A stretch of 64,000 nucleotides of DNA from an uncultured Litoreibacter sp. (GCA_947501685.1 CANMWQ010000005.1:124001-188000), one strand, 5' to 3'. Positions 28,319 to 37,857 are shown, counted from the stretch's first letter. The notes: generated by a model not told the origin, from the letters alone. Translations and numbers: made by a program.

Positions 28319-29377
28319 ATGAAAAATATCAAAGGCCCCGCGCTGTTTCTGGCGCAATTCGCAGGCGATGATGCGCCGTTCAATTCATGGGACGCAATCA
28401 CCAAATGGGCGGCTGAGTGTGGATATAAAGGCGTGCAGGTCCCCAGCTGGGACGCGCGGCTATTCGACCTCGCTAAGGCGGCGGAAAGCAAAACCTATTG
28501 CGACGAGTTCAAAGGTCAGGCCGCGGAAAACGGCATCGAGGTGACAGAGCTCTCCACCCATTTGCAAGGGCAACTGGTCGCTGTGCACCCGGCCTATGAT
28601 GCGGGCTTTGACGGCTTCGCAGATCCGTCCGTGCATGGCGATCCAAAGGCCCGTCAGGCATGGGCGGTCGATCAGGTGATGAAGGCAATCAGCGCCTCCC
28701 ACAATCTGGGTATCAAGAACCACGTGTCGTTCTCGGGCGCGCTGGCCTGGCCCTATATCTACCCCTGGCCGCAGCGCCCTGCCGGGCTGATCGAGACCGC
28801 GTTTGACGAGCTGGCAAAACGCTGGCGGCCTATTCTGGACCATGCCGAGGAGAATGACGTCAACATCTGCTACGAAATCCACCCCGGCGAGGATCTGCAT
28901 GATGGCGTCACCTTCGAGATGTTTCTGGAACGTGTCGACAACCACGCCCGCTGCAACATGCTCTACGACCCCAGCCATTACGTGCTGCAATGCCTCGACT
29001 ATCTCGACAATATCGACATCTACAAAGACCGGATCAAAATGTTCCACGTCAAGGATGCGGAGTTCAATCCAACAGGCCGCCAAGGCGTCTATTCGGGCTA
29101 CCAGCCATGGGTGGACCGCGCGGGCCGCTTCCGCTCGCTCGGTGACGGGCAGGTCGATTTCGGGGCGATTTTCTCGAAAATGGCCGCCAATGACTTTGAC
29201 GGCTGGGCTGTGGTCGAATGGGAATGTTGTCTCAAACATCCCGAAGATGGGGCCCGCGAAGGCGCGCAATTCGTCAAGGATCACATCATCCGCGTCACCG
29301 AGCGCGCCTTTGACGACTTTGCCGATGGCGGCACGGATGAGGCGGCAAACCGCAAGATGCTGGGGATCGAGAAATGA
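28319..29377 (+). CDS. TIM-barrel sugar isomerase/epimerase (xylose isomerase-like)
   Basis: 352 residues. AP-endonuclease-2/xylose-isomerase-like barrel: WAAECGYKGVQVPSWD, the metal-site strand YEIHPGEDLHDG, LYDPSHYVLQ, and MFHVKDAEF with a late VEWECC. Glu, Asp, His and Glu at these strand ends form the usual divalent-metal site. Longer than the 280-residue DTE-type enzymes. Substrate unknown; similar proteins include glycoside C-epimerases. Preceded by TTGGAGGA; its end overlaps the next isomerase gene. Confidence 0.82.
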   Translation: MKNIKGPALFLAQFAGDDAPFNSWDAITKWAAECGYKGVQVPSWDARLFDLAKAAESKTYCDEFKGQAAENGIEVTELSTHLQGQLVAVHPAYDAGFDGFADPSVHGDPKARQAWAVDQVMKAISASHNLGIKNHVSFSGALAWPYIYPWPQRPAGLIETAFDELAKRWRPILDHAEENDVNICYEIHPGEDLHDGVTFEMFLERVDNHARCNMLYDPSHYVLQCLDYLDNIDIYKDRIKMFHVKDAEFNPTGRQGVYSGYQPWVDRAGRFRSLGDGQVDFGAIFSKMAANDFDGWAVVEWECCLKHPEDGAREGAQFVKDHIIRVTERAFDDFADGGTDEAANRKMLGIEK

Positions 29378-30225
29378 AAGCTGGATTCAATCTGCTTTTA
29401 TGGTGCACCGGCATTGGCTCAGCTGAGCTGAAGCGTTGTGAGGCGCTTGCCCAGATGGGTTGGGACGGGGTTGAGGTTCCCATTTTTGAGGGCACGACGG
29501 CGCAGCACGCAACGCTGGCACAGCAGTTGGGCGATATGGGGTTGGCACGCACATCGGTGGGGATTGTCTCCGCCGAAGGGGCCGATCCGCTCTCTGAGGA
29601 TGCTCAAGCGCGTCAGCGCGGCCTGGATCATCTGAAATATCTGGTGGACTGCTCCGTTGCGCTTGGGGCGGAGGTGCTTTGTGGCCCACTCACGCAACCT
29701 TTGGCCCAGTTCTCCGGCTCGGGCCCGACGAAGGCTGAATGGGAGCGTCTGGTGGAGGCTTCCATCGCTTTGGCTGATCATGCTGCTGGGACCGGGCTGA
29801 AAATCTCGGTCGAGCCGCTGAACCGGTTTGAATGCTACGCGCTCAACACCGCCGATCAGGCGGCGGCTCTGGTGAAGGCTGTGGATCAGCCGCATTACGG
29901 TTATCTCTTCGACAGCTTCCACGCCAATATTGAAGAAAAGTCGCCATGGAAGGCGTTGAAAGAGACCGCTGCACAGATCAACCATATCCATGTCAGCGAG
30001 AATGATCGCGGCACGCCGGGGGCAGGGCATATCGACTTCGCTGCGATGTTCAGCACTTTGCATGAGGTTGGGTATGACGGCTGGCTGACAGTTGAAGCCT
30101 TTGGGCAGGCGTTGCCCGATATTGCGGCGGCGACACGGGTCTGGCGCCCGCTTTTTGAAGATGACGAAGCACTTACCCGCGACGCGCTGACGCTGCTGCG
30201 CGATACATGGAAGGAAACTGCATGA
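29374..30225 (+). CDS. TIM-barrel sugar epimerase (hydroxypyruvate isomerase/D-tagatose 3-epimerase-like)
   Basis: 283 residues. Barrel enzyme starting MKAGFNLLLWCTG, with WDGVEVPIFEG, VEPLNRFECY, YLFDSFHANIEE, HVSENDRGTPGAGH and a final LTVEAFG: the metal ligands expected for ketose 3-epimerases (Glu, Asp, His, Glu). I favour a 3-epimerase over hydroxypyruvate isomerase because of the NRFECY and ENDRGTPG blocks. ATGA overlap with the preceding isomerase gene, and with the following dehydrogenase. Confidence 0.82.
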   Translation: MKAGFNLLLWCTGIGSAELKRCEALAQMGWDGVEVPIFEGTTAQHATLAQQLGDMGLARTSVGIVSAEGADPLSEDAQARQRGLDHLKYLVDCSVALGAEVLCGPLTQPLAQFSGSGPTKAEWERLVEASIALADHAAGTGLKISVEPLNRFECYALNTADQAAALVKAVDQPHYGYLFDSFHANIEEKSPWKALKETAAQINHIHVSENDRGTPGAGHIDFAAMFSTLHEVGYDGWLTVEAFGQALPDIAAATRVWRPLFEDDEALTRDALTLLRDTWKETA

Positions 30226-31349
30226 ACACTCGGATCAGACTTGGTATGGTTGGCGGCGGCAATGACGCCTTTATCGGCGGCGTTCACCGTATCGCCAGCC
30301 GCATTGATGACCGGTTCGAACTGGTCGCGGGCGCGCTATCGTCCACGCCAGAGAAATCCCGCGCCAGCGGAGAGGCGCTGGGTCTCCCCCGCATCTATGA
30401 TGATTTCAAACAAATGGCGATCCGCGAGGCGCGGTTGAAAAACGGCATTCAGGCGGTCTCGATCGTGACGCCGAACCACATGCATTACCTCGCCGCCCGC
30501 GAGTTTCTGAAACGCGGTATCCATGTGATCTGCGACAAGCCGCTGACCTCGACGCTGGCGGATGCGAAGAAGCTTGCCAAAGCCGCCGAAAGTTCTGACG
30601 CATTGTTCATTCTGACCCATAACTACACCGGCTATCCGATGGTCCGCCAAGCCCGCGAGATGGTGGCCAAGGGCGAGATTGGCAAAATCCGCGTCGTTCA
30701 GGTCGAGTACCCGCAGGATTGGCTGACCCAGCACGAGGATTTCAAACAGGCCGAATGGCGCACCGATCCCGCGCGGTCCGGCGCCGGTGGCTCCACGGGT
30801 GATATCGGCACCCATGCCCATAACCTTGCGCGGTTCATCACTGGGCTGGAGGTCGAAAGCCTCGCCGCGGATCTCGACGCCTTTGTGCCGGGTCGGCAGG
30901 TAGACGATAATGGCCATGTCATGCTGCGTTTTGAGGGCGGGGCCAAAGGCATGCTCTGGTGCTCTCAGGTTGCTCCGGGCAACGAGAACGCATTGCGCAT
31001 CCGGGTCTACGGCGACAAAGGTGGCCTCGAATGGGCGCAGGAGGATCCAAACTATCTGTGGCACACGCCCTTTGGGGAGCCCAAACGTCTGATCACCCGC
31101 AACGGTGCCGGGGCTGGCGACGCCGCCGCGCGCGTCAGCCGGGTGCCGCCCGGTCACCCCGAGGGCTATCTCGAAGGCTTCGCCAATATTTATTCCGAGG
31201 CCGCAGAGGCGATCACCGCTCATGCTGCCGGTCAGCCGATGCCGGACGCAGTGATGTATCCGACCATTGATGACGGTCTGCGCGGGGTCGAATTTATCGA
31301 CGCTTGCGTGCGGTCTTCGGCACGAAATGCGGCTTGGGTAAAACTCTGA
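30222..31349 (+). CDS. Gfo/Idh/MocA-family oxidoreductase
   Basis: 375 residues. N-terminal Rossmann domain with a modified loop GMVGGGNDAFIGGVHR and the family Lys in CDKPLTSTLADA (usually EKP), then the substrate domain with PQDWLT and GTHAHNLARF carrying the conserved His. NAD(P)-dependent oxidation of a sugar or polyol hydroxyl; exact substrate unknown. Start at 30222 (MNTRIRLGMVGGG) overlaps the upstream stop, and an ATG at 30207 is less likely. Last gene of the sugar cluster, followed by a strong inverted-repeat terminator. Confidence 0.86.
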   Translation: MNTRIRLGMVGGGNDAFIGGVHRIASRIDDRFELVAGALSSTPEKSRASGEALGLPRIYDDFKQMAIREARLKNGIQAVSIVTPNHMHYLAAREFLKRGIHVICDKPLTSTLADAKKLAKAAESSDALFILTHNYTGYPMVRQAREMVAKGEIGKIRVVQVEYPQDWLTQHEDFKQAEWRTDPARSGAGGSTGDIGTHAHNLARFITGLEVESLAADLDAFVPGRQVDDNGHVMLRFEGGAKGMLWCSQVAPGNENALRIRVYGDKGGLEWAQEDPNYLWHTPFGEPKRLITRNGAGAGDAAARVSRVPPGHPEGYLEGFANIYSEAAEAITAHAAGQPMPDAVMYPTIDDGLRGVEFIDACVRSSARNAAWVKL

Positions 31350-31389
31350 CCTTCAGGCGCGGTTTTTAGGAAATTTTAACCACGAAAAG

Positions 31390-31442
31390 TTTGGGACATT
31401 TTGGGGAATGGCATGAAAAATTATGCCCCAAAATGTCCCAAA
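31390..31442. terminator. 17-bp perfect inverted repeat between convergent genes
   Basis: TTTGGGACATTTTGGGG (31390-31406) and its exact complement at 31426-31442, with a 19-base loop. It lies between the convergent Gfo/Idh gene and the aminotransferase gene, so a bidirectional transcription stop is the simplest reading. T-rich sequence flanks only partly. Confidence 0.65.
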
Positions 31443-31463
31443 ACTCCGAAATTTAACCCGTTG

Positions 31464-32825
31464 TTAAGCGTTCGCCGCCGCCTGCACGCCGACGTCCAAG
31501 GCGCTCAAAAGCGTGTCGATTTCCGCCTCTTCGATGATCAACGGAGGCGACATCAGCAGGTTATTTCCGCCAATCCGCACCATCGCCCCCGCCTCATAGG
31601 TGGCCTCGAACGCCGCCTTCAACATGGCAGGTGAGGCGGGTGTTTTGGCGGCACTGTCAGAGACGAATTCCAGCCCGCACATCAGCCCATGTCCACCACG
31701 CACATCGCCGATGACGTCGAATTTGTCCTTTAATTTCAATAGCCCAGCAAAAAGCTGATCGCCTCGCGCCGCAGCGGTTTCGTTGATCTTTAACCGCTGA
31801 CTTTCGCGAATACATGCCAGCGCCGCAGCCGCTCCGACCGGGTGGGCCGAGTAGGTATAGCCATGAAAAATGCTCGCCGCATCTGGATCACCCTTTTCGA
31901 ACACCTCCGCAAAGGCCTCCGAGACCATGCAGGCCCCGAACGGGAAGTAGCCAGAGGTGATCCCCTTGGCCATCGTCATCATATCCGGCTTCACCCCCCA
32001 ATGCCGCGACCCCGACCAATCGCCAGTACGCCCAAATCCGGTGATCACCTCGTCCGCGATCAGCAATATGCCATATTTTTCAGTGATTTGGCGCATTTCG
32101 GGCATGTAGTGTTCGGGCGGCACAATGACCCCTCCGGCGCCTTGAATGGGCTCCATTATGAAGGCTGCAATTGTGTTTGGCCCCTGGAATTCGATCTCAT
32201 CAATCGCGGCTTTCACACACAGATCGCCCAGCTTTTTGGGGTCGGTTTCATCAAATGGGTTGCGATAGGCATAAGGCGTCGGCAGGTGGAAACAGCCGGG
32301 CATCAGAGGCTCATAATTGATGCGGAACCTGTTGTTTCCATTGACAGAAGCGCCGCCGAAATGGGTGCCGTGATAGCCTTTCTTGAGGGAAAGGAACTTG
32401 GTGCGCGTCGGCTCTCCCTTGATCTTGTGGTACTGCCGCGCCAAGCGCAAAGCGGTCTCCACCGCGTCCGAGCCGCCGGAGGTGAAGAACGCACGGGCCA
32501 TTCCGTCAGGTGCGAACATCTCGCGCAGCTCATAGGACAGCTCGATTGCAGGCTCGTTGGTGGTGCCGCCAAAGGCAGAATAGTAAGGAAGAACAGTGAC
32601 TTGCTTTGCAATGGCTTCTTGAATGGGAGTGCAGGAATAGCCGATATTGACGCACCACAAACCGCCGACGCCATCGACCACGGTGTTGCCGTCACTATCC
32701 GTGATCGAGGAGCCCTGCGCCGTGCGAATGATGCGCGGCGGGTGCTCCTGCATCGCGCCGGGATGGGCCATCGGGTGCCAGAGGTGGCGGGCATTGTTTT
32801 CGTTCAGAAAATTGTCGTCTTTCAT
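31464..32825 (-). CDS. class III aminotransferase
   Basis: 453 residues, PLP-dependent. Seen: GGLWCVNIGY, TSGGSDAVETALRLARQY, the PLP-ring Asp in LIADEVITGFGRTG, and the Schiff-base Lys in MTMAKGITSGYFP. Belongs to the omega-amino acid/pyruvate group (beta-alanine, taurine, polyamine or similar donors); the donor cannot be read from sequence. I start it at 32825 (MKDDNFLNE), which has AGAGG upstream; an ATG at 32852 is possible. Confidence 0.9.
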   Translation of the reverse strand: MKDDNFLNENNARHLWHPMAHPGAMQEHPPRIIRTAQGSSITDSDGNTVVDGVGGLWCVNIGYSCTPIQEAIAKQVTVLPYYSAFGGTTNEPAIELSYELREMFAPDGMARAFFTSGGSDAVETALRLARQYHKIKGEPTRTKFLSLKKGYHGTHFGGASVNGNNRFRINYEPLMPGCFHLPTPYAYRNPFDETDPKKLGDLCVKAAIDEIEFQGPNTIAAFIMEPIQGAGGVIVPPEHYMPEMRQITEKYGILLIADEVITGFGRTGDWSGSRHWGVKPDMMTMAKGITSGYFPFGACMVSEAFAEVFEKGDPDAASIFHGYTYSAHPVGAAAALACIRESQRLKINETAAARGDQLFAGLLKLKDKFDVIGDVRGGHGLMCGLEFVSDSAAKTPASPAMLKAAFEATYEAGAMVRIGGNNLLMSPPLIIEEAEIDTLLSALDVGVQAAANA

Positions 32826-32960
32826 GGCGCACCTCTTGGTCTCATTTTCCATCTCAGCGTGGGATAAGTCGGTCCCTGCCGCAAGCCCGTTTCCGACATT
32901 GTGCCGCGCCCTCGTTTCGCGCCCCTTGTCTCACAGGCAGCGCCCCTCTACATCACACCC

Positions 32961-33761
32961 ATGAAACGCTTCATTCCATTCGTGAAATCCGGGCCCATGG
33001 TCGCCGTTCTGCGCCTCAACGGCGTAATCGCGTCGGGCGGGCGCGGCCAGACTTTGAACGATGCAACTCTTGCGCCACTGATGGAGAAGGCGTTCCGCAA
33101 GGGCAAACCTGACGCGGTGGCCTTGGTGATCAATTCGCCTGGCGGCAGCCCGGTTCAATCGTCGCTTATTGGCGCGCGTATCCAGCGGTTGGCCAAAGAA
33201 AATGACGTAAAAACATATGCTTTCGTGGAGGATGTCGCCGCATCCGGTGGTTATTGGCTGGCGGCCAGCGCGGATGAGATTTGGGTGGATGACAGCTCGA
33301 TTGTGGGCTCAATTGGCGTGATCTCCGCAAGCTTCGGGTTCCACCAATTGCTGGAGCGCTACGGCGTGGAGCGCCGGGTTCACACGGCGGGCAAGGACAA
33401 ATCCATGCTCGATCCGTTCCGCCCCGAAAAGGAAGATGACGTGCGGCGGCTGAAGGAGCTGCAACAGCAAATCCATGATCATTTTATCGCACATGTCACG
33501 GCCAATCGGGGCGACCGTCTGAGCGATCATGAGGACCTCTTTACGGGCGAGATCTGGGTCGGCGACAAGGCCCGTGAGGTGGGATTGGTCGATGGCGTGG
33601 CGCATGTGGTCCCGAAAATGAAAGAGCTGTTTGGCGATAAGGTGCGTTTTCAGGCCTATGGCCAGAAACGGTCGATCCTATCGCGCTTTGGCGGGCAGGT
33701 GATCAGCGATGCCGCTTCCAGCATGGATGACCGGGCACTCTGGTCGCGGTTCGGGCTTTGA
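32961..33761 (+). CDS. S49-family serine peptidase (SppA/SohB-like)
   Basis: 266 residues. S49 peptidase with VINSPGGSPVQSSLIGARI and the nucleophile region VEDVAASGGYWLAASADEIW; SIVGSIGVI follows. Short form without the duplicated SppA N-domain. The N-terminus MKRFIPFVKSGPMVAVLRLNG lacks a clear membrane anchor, so cytosolic or peripheral. Degrades signal peptides or membrane proteins in characterised relatives. Followed with one base between by a micro-gene. Confidence 0.88.
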   Translation: MKRFIPFVKSGPMVAVLRLNGVIASGGRGQTLNDATLAPLMEKAFRKGKPDAVALVINSPGGSPVQSSLIGARIQRLAKENDVKTYAFVEDVAASGGYWLAASADEIWVDDSSIVGSIGVISASFGFHQLLERYGVERRVHTAGKDKSMLDPFRPEKEDDVRRLKELQQQIHDHFIAHVTANRGDRLSDHEDLFTGEIWVGDKAREVGLVDGVAHVVPKMKELFGDKVRFQAYGQKRSILSRFGGQVISDAASSMDDRALWSRFGL

Positions 33762-33762
33762 T

Positions 33763-33930
33763 ATGATATTGAAAATCGTCAGCTTTTTCCTGATCGGCAT
33801 GGTTGTGCTTGGCATGTTTGGCAAGCTGCGGCTGCCCAAGGTCAAGGCGCTGGGCACGCGCCGTTGCGCGAAATGCGGGTCATTCAAAATTGGCAAATCT
33901 CCCTGCGTTTGTGAAAAGTCGAACAGCTGA
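33763..33930 (+). CDS. 55-residue membrane zinc-ribbon micro-protein
   Basis: Starts MILKIVSFFLIGMVVLGMFGK (one transmembrane helix, about 3-19), followed by a short basic linker and CAKCGSF...CVC, a Cys cluster that could hold zinc. The ATG begins one base after the peptidase stop and its stop overlaps the start of the antiporter gene. I recall similar short proteins in other Rhodobacteraceae but no assigned role. Confidence 0.72.
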   Translation: MILKIVSFFLIGMVVLGMFGKLRLPKVKALGTRRCAKCGSFKIGKSPCVCEKSNS

Positions 33931-34889
33931 TGCATCTGATAATCAACGAATTCACGCTGGCAGCTGTTGGCCTGATCCTGCTTTTGTTCGCGGGCGACGC
34001 GCTGGTGAAGGGGGCGGTGAATCTGTCGCTGAGGCTCGGTGTGCCGGCGTTGATCGTCAGCCTGACCATCGTTGCGTTCGGGACGTCTGCGCCTGAATTG
34101 CTGATCTCGGTCCAGTCCATTCTGGACGGCCAGCCGGGGCTCGCGATTGGTAATGTGGTGGGCTCGAACACGGCTAACGTGTTGATGGTGCTCGGTATTC
34201 CGGCGCTTCTGGCCGGGCTTAGCGCATCGCAGGCGGATACCAACAAGAGCTACATCACCATGATCGCCGCCACGCTGCTGTTCATTGTTCTGGCGTGGTT
34301 TGGCCCGATTACGTGGCGGCATGGCCTGATTTTGCTGACCGCGTTGGCGATTTCGTTGTTCGACAGTTTCCGCGAGGCGCGGGGCCATATGAAGAAGGAC
34401 GACCTTGAAGAGGTGGAGGGCGCCGACCCCGCCATCAAAGGCTGGAAGATCGCCGCATTCCTGATTGCCGGGCTGATCGGCCTGCCGCTTGGGGCGAAGC
34501 TTTTGGTGGATAATGCGGTGATCATCGCGACTGATTTCGGCGTTTCGCCCACGGTCATTGGGTTGACGTTGGTGGCCATCGGAACCTCTTTGCCGGAGCT
34601 GGCCACGACGGTCATGGCGGCTTACCGGGGCAAGGCAGATGTGGCGCTTGGCAACGTCATCGGGTCGAACATGTTCAACCTGTTGGCCATCGTCGGCATC
34701 GCGTCGCTGGTGGGCCCGATGCCAGTTTCGGACACGCTGTTGCGCTTGGACCTTTGGGTGATGCTGGGAGCCTCAATCCTGATCGCGCCAGTGGTTTTTG
34801 GCCGCAAGCGAATGGGGTATCGTTGGGGCATCGGCTTGACCCTCGCCTATATTGCCTATCTCTATCTGGTGTTGACCAACGGAGCGTGA
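33930..34889 (+). CDS. CaCA-family sodium/calcium antiporter (YrbG-like)
   Basis: 319 residues with about ten hydrophobic helices in two inverted repeats. The alpha-repeat motifs are plain: GTSAPELLISV with GNVVGSN in the first half, and GTSLPELATTV with GNVIGSN in the second. Glu in each PEL binds the cation. The central hydrophilic loop (about 145-170) is short. Exchanges a cation such as Ca2+ for Na+ or H+ in the inner membrane. It overlaps the preceding micro-gene by one base. Confidence 0.92.
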   Translation: MHLIINEFTLAAVGLILLLFAGDALVKGAVNLSLRLGVPALIVSLTIVAFGTSAPELLISVQSILDGQPGLAIGNVVGSNTANVLMVLGIPALLAGLSASQADTNKSYITMIAATLLFIVLAWFGPITWRHGLILLTALAISLFDSFREARGHMKKDDLEEVEGADPAIKGWKIAAFLIAGLIGLPLGAKLLVDNAVIIATDFGVSPTVIGLTLVAIGTSLPELATTVMAAYRGKADVALGNVIGSNMFNLLAIVGIASLVGPMPVSDTLLRLDLWVMLGASILIAPVVFGRKRMGYRWGIGLTLAYIAYLYLVLTNGA

Positions 34890-34892
34890 CCC

Positions 34893-35675
34893 ATGACCAA
34901 AGCTGCCCTTGTGACCGGAGCCGGAGACCGTTTGGGACGCGCGATGGCGGTCCGACTGGGGCAATTGGGCTATGCCGTCGCTGTGCATTACGCTCGCTCC
35001 GACGCCGGGGCGTCCGAGACCGTTGCAGCCATCGAGGCCGCCGGAGGCAAGGCTGTGGCGCTACAGGCTGACCTTTTAGACATGGACCAGGCCGAGGCGC
35101 TTGTCGGGCGCGCTGTGGACGCGCTGGGGCTGCCTCTGACCTGTTTGATCAACAACGCGTCGATCTTTGAGCATGACACGATCGAGACCGCGACGCGGGA
35201 CAGCTGGGAGCGCCATATGGGCTCGAATTTGCAGGCACCGTTTATCCTGACGCAAGAATTCTCCAAACAGGTGCCGCTGGCCGTTGAGGATGACCGGGGC
35301 GAGCCGATGGCGCAGGGCTGCGTGATCAACATGGTCGACCAGCGCGTGCGCAAGCTGACGCCGGAGTTCATGACCTACACCATCGCCAAGATGGGGCTTT
35401 GGGCCTTCACCCAGACCGCCGCACGGGCGCTGACGCCGCATATTCGGGTCAATGGCATTGGGCCGGGACCGACGCTGAAAGGCGGTCGTCAAAGCGCCGA
35501 GCATTTCGATGAGCAGCGCAAGGCGACGATTTCGGGGCGTGGGTCCAACCCGGAGGATATCGTGGGCGCGATGGAATACATCCTGAACGCGCCTGCGTTG
35601 ACGGGGCAGCTTTTGTGTATTGATGGGGGTCAACATCTGGGTTGGATGACCCCGGATGTGCTGGGCGTTGAATAG
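34893..35675 (+). CDS. pteridine reductase-like SDR (FolM/PTR1 type)
   Basis: 260 residues. The cofactor loop is TGAGDRLG (8-15), i.e. the TGxxxRxG form of pteridine reductases rather than the usual TGxxxGxG. Catalytic residues are Asp149, Tyr162 and Lys166 (VDQ ... YTIAK), where classical SDRs have Ser-Tyr-Lys; PTR1 of Leishmania has the same Asp-Tyr-Lys set with the same spacing. Expected to reduce dihydropterins with NADPH. Start 3 bases after the antiporter stop. Confidence 0.8.
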   Translation: MTKAALVTGAGDRLGRAMAVRLGQLGYAVAVHYARSDAGASETVAAIEAAGGKAVALQADLLDMDQAEALVGRAVDALGLPLTCLINNASIFEHDTIETATRDSWERHMGSNLQAPFILTQEFSKQVPLAVEDDRGEPMAQGCVINMVDQRVRKLTPEFMTYTIAKMGLWAFTQTAARALTPHIRVNGIGPGPTLKGGRQSAEHFDEQRKATISGRGSNPEDIVGAMEYILNAPALTGQLLCIDGGQHLGWMTPDVLGVE

Positions 35676-35813
35676 GCGGTTTGAGGGGTTTCCGCCTTGA
35701 CTTGTCCCCGCGGCTCCTTCGCGCGCCGAATCTGTTAAGAAATAGGTAGTGTATTCAATGACTTGCCGTATCACGAAAAAGTATTGTTTTAAATCAATGG
35801 CTTGGAGCCTGCC

Positions 35814-35828
35814 TAAAAATTAGGCAAA
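35814..35828. repeat. palindrome GCCTAAAAATTAGGC
   Basis: Arms GCCTAA and TTAGGC with three bases between, in the uvrC upstream region. Either a short operator or a weak terminator for the SDR gene; the sequence does not decide. Confidence 0.4.
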
Positions 35829-35887
35829 TCGGCCGAGCCATGGAAAAGTAACAGAAAATCGCGTGTATCACTTCTTTTCCCACAAGC

Positions 35888-35896
35888 TTATCCACA
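35888..35896 (+). promoter_or_regulatory. single consensus DnaA box
   Basis: TTATCCACA matches the strict DnaA-box consensus. Only one copy is seen, so an origin is not indicated; DnaA control of uvrC or chance are both possible. Confidence 0.4.
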
Positions 35897-35970
35897 GAAT
35901 ACGGGGATAGGTTTCCTCTTGAACGAGACCCGCGCACAGTGCAGCAATCGAAAGAATCGTGACCAAGAAA

Positions 35971-37857
35971 ATGTCTGACGAGCCGCAGCACAGCGAAGAC
36001 CGATCCGAGCCCGCCTTGCGGGGGCATGCTTGCGTGCAGTCCTATCTCAAAACACTCGACAACAGTCCCGGCGTGTACCGGATGCTCGATGAGCAGCAAC
36101 GGGTGCTTTACGTGGGCAAGGCGCGCAATCTGAAAAAGCGCGTGTCGAACTATGCCAAGCCAAGCGGCCACACGGCGCGGATCGCCACGATGATTTCGCG
36201 CACCACGTCGATGATGTTTCTGACCACCAAGACGGAAACCGAGGCGCTGCTTTTGGAGCAGAACCTGATCAAGCAGCTCAAACCCAAATACAACGTGCTG
36301 CTGCGTGACGACAAAAGCTTTCCAAATATTCTCGTGGCCAAGAACCACGATTTCCCGCAGATCAAGAAGCATCGCGGGGCCAAAAAGGAAAAGGGGGATT
36401 ATTACGGACCCTTCGCCTCTGCGGGGGCGGTCAACCGGACGCTGAACCAATTGCAGCGGGCTTTCCTTTTGCGCGACTGCACTGATGCCAATTTCGAAAG
36501 CCGCACGCGGCCTTGTTTGCAATATCAGATCAAGCGCTGCTCTGCTCCTTGCGTCGGCTATATCGAGCCGGAGGCCTATGGCGCCTTGGTCAAGGATGCG
36601 GAGCGGTTCCTGACTGGGCGCTCGACCCGTATTCAGGAGCAATTGGCGTCAGAGATGCAGGCCGCTTCCGAAGGGATGGAGTTCGAGCGCGCCGCCGCCC
36701 TGCGTGACCGTATCCGGGCGCTGACGCAGGTGCAGACGGCGCAAGGGATCAATCCCAAAGGCGTGGCGGAGGCCGACATCATCGCGCTGCATCTGGAACA
36801 CGGGCAGGCCTGCGTGCAGGTGTTTTTCATTCGGGCCAACCAGAACTGGGGCAACAAGGATTACTACCCCAAGCTGCCCAATGACGCCTCGGAGGCGGAG
36901 GTGATGGAAGCGTTCATGGGTCAGTTTTACGGCGACAAGGAGCCTCCACGGCAGGTGATCCTGAGCCACGAAATCGAAGACGGCGACCTGATGGCTGAGC
37001 TTTTGTCCAACAAGGCGAAGCGGAAGGTTGAAATTCTGGTGCCGCAACGCGGTGAGAAGATGGAGCTGATCGCCGGTGCCACCCGTAACGCGCGCGAAAG
37101 CCTCGCGCGCAAGATGAGCGAAACCGCGACGCAGACGAAACTGCTGAAAGGCCTGGCTGAGGCTTTCGAGCTGGACGCCCCGCCCAAGCGGATCGAGGTC
37201 TATGACAACTCCCATATCCAAGGCACCAACGCGGTGGGCGGGATGATTGTCGCGGGGCCCGACGGGTTCATGCGCAACCAGTACCGCAAGTTCAACATTC
37301 GCGGCGAGGAGCTCGTGCCGGGCGACGACTTTGGGATGATGAAAGAGGTGCTGGAGCGCCGTTTCAAGCGGTTGCTGAAAGAGGACCCGGATCGCCAGAA
37401 AGAGATGTGGCCGGATCTGCTGCTGATTGATGGCGGGGCGGGGCAGGTCTCTGCGGTGCGGGAGATCATGCGCGAGATGGGGGTTGAGGATATCGCCATG
37501 GTTGGCGTCGCCAAGGGCGTGGACCGCGACGCGGGCAAGGAGGAATTCCACCGCACCGGCAAGCGGCCTTTTGCGTTGCGCCACAATGACCCGGTGCTCT
37601 ATTTCGTCCAACGCCTGCGCGATGAGGCGCACCGGTTTGCTATTGGCACCCACCGCGCCAAACGCGCCAAGAGCCAGATCAAAAGCCCGCTGGATGATAT
37701 CGAAGGCGTCGGCCCCAAACGCAAAAAGGCGCTGTTGCAGCATTTCGGCTCTGCCAAGGCGGTTGCACGGGCCAATCTGGCCGATATGCGCGCGGTGGAG
37801 GGTGTCTCCGAGGCGATGGCGCAGGCGATTTACGACTATTTCCATGAAAAGGGATGA
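35971..37857 (+). CDS. uvrC: UvrABC system protein C
   Basis: 628 residues. Makes the two incisions in nucleotide-excision repair. GIY-YIG domain at the start ([21 protein letters not shown]), Cys-rich [11 protein letters not shown] segment, UvrB-binding UVR motif ([15 protein letters not shown]), RNase H-like endonuclease with [10 protein letters not shown] and [10 protein letters not shown], and a C-terminal HhH pair ([18 protein letters not shown]). Start taken at ATG 35971; a GTG four codons upstream (35959) is equally possible, and neither has a strong ribosome-binding site. Confidence 0.96.
   Translation: MSDEPQHSEDRSEPALRGHACVQSYLKTLDNSPGVYRMLDEQQRVLYVGKARNLKKRVSNYAKPSGHTARIATMISRTTSMMFLTTKTETEALLLEQNLIKQLKPKYNVLLRDDKSFPNILVAKNHDFPQIKKHRGAKKEKGDYYGPFASAGAVNRTLNQLQRAFLLRDCTDANFESRTRPCLQYQIKRCSAPCVGYIEPEAYGALVKDAERFLTGRSTRIQEQLASEMQAASEGMEFERAAALRDRIRALTQVQTAQGINPKGVAEADIIALHLEHGQACVQVFFIRANQNWGNKDYYPKLPNDASEAEVMEAFMGQFYGDKEPPRQVILSHEIEDGDLMAELLSNKAKRKVEILVPQRGEKMELIAGATRNARESLARKMSETATQTKLLKGLAEAFELDAPPKRIEVYDNSHIQGTNAVGGMIVAGPDGFMRNQYRKFNIRGEELVPGDDFGMMKEVLERRFKRLLKEDPDRQKEMWPDLLLIDGGAGQVSAVREIMREMGVEDIAMVGVAKGVDRDAGKEEFHRTGKRPFALRHNDPVLYFVQRLRDEAHRFAIGTHRAKRAKSQIKSPLDDIEGVGPKRKKALLQHFGSAKAVARANLADMRAVEGVSEAMAQAIYDYFHEKG

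Larger units (their letters stand above)
35676..35970. other. AT-rich intergenic region before uvrC
   Basis: About 295 bp with no credible ORF on either strand. It is distinctly more AT-rich than its surroundings, holds a GCCTAAAAATTAGGC palindrome (35814-35828), and one TTATCCACA DnaA-type box at 35888-35896. Presumably the uvrC promoter region. Confidence 0.6.

Noticed and set aside
35676-35970. possible replication origin upstream of uvrC
   Set aside because: Only one strict DnaA box, and none of the usual neighbouring genes (dnaA, hemE, parAB).
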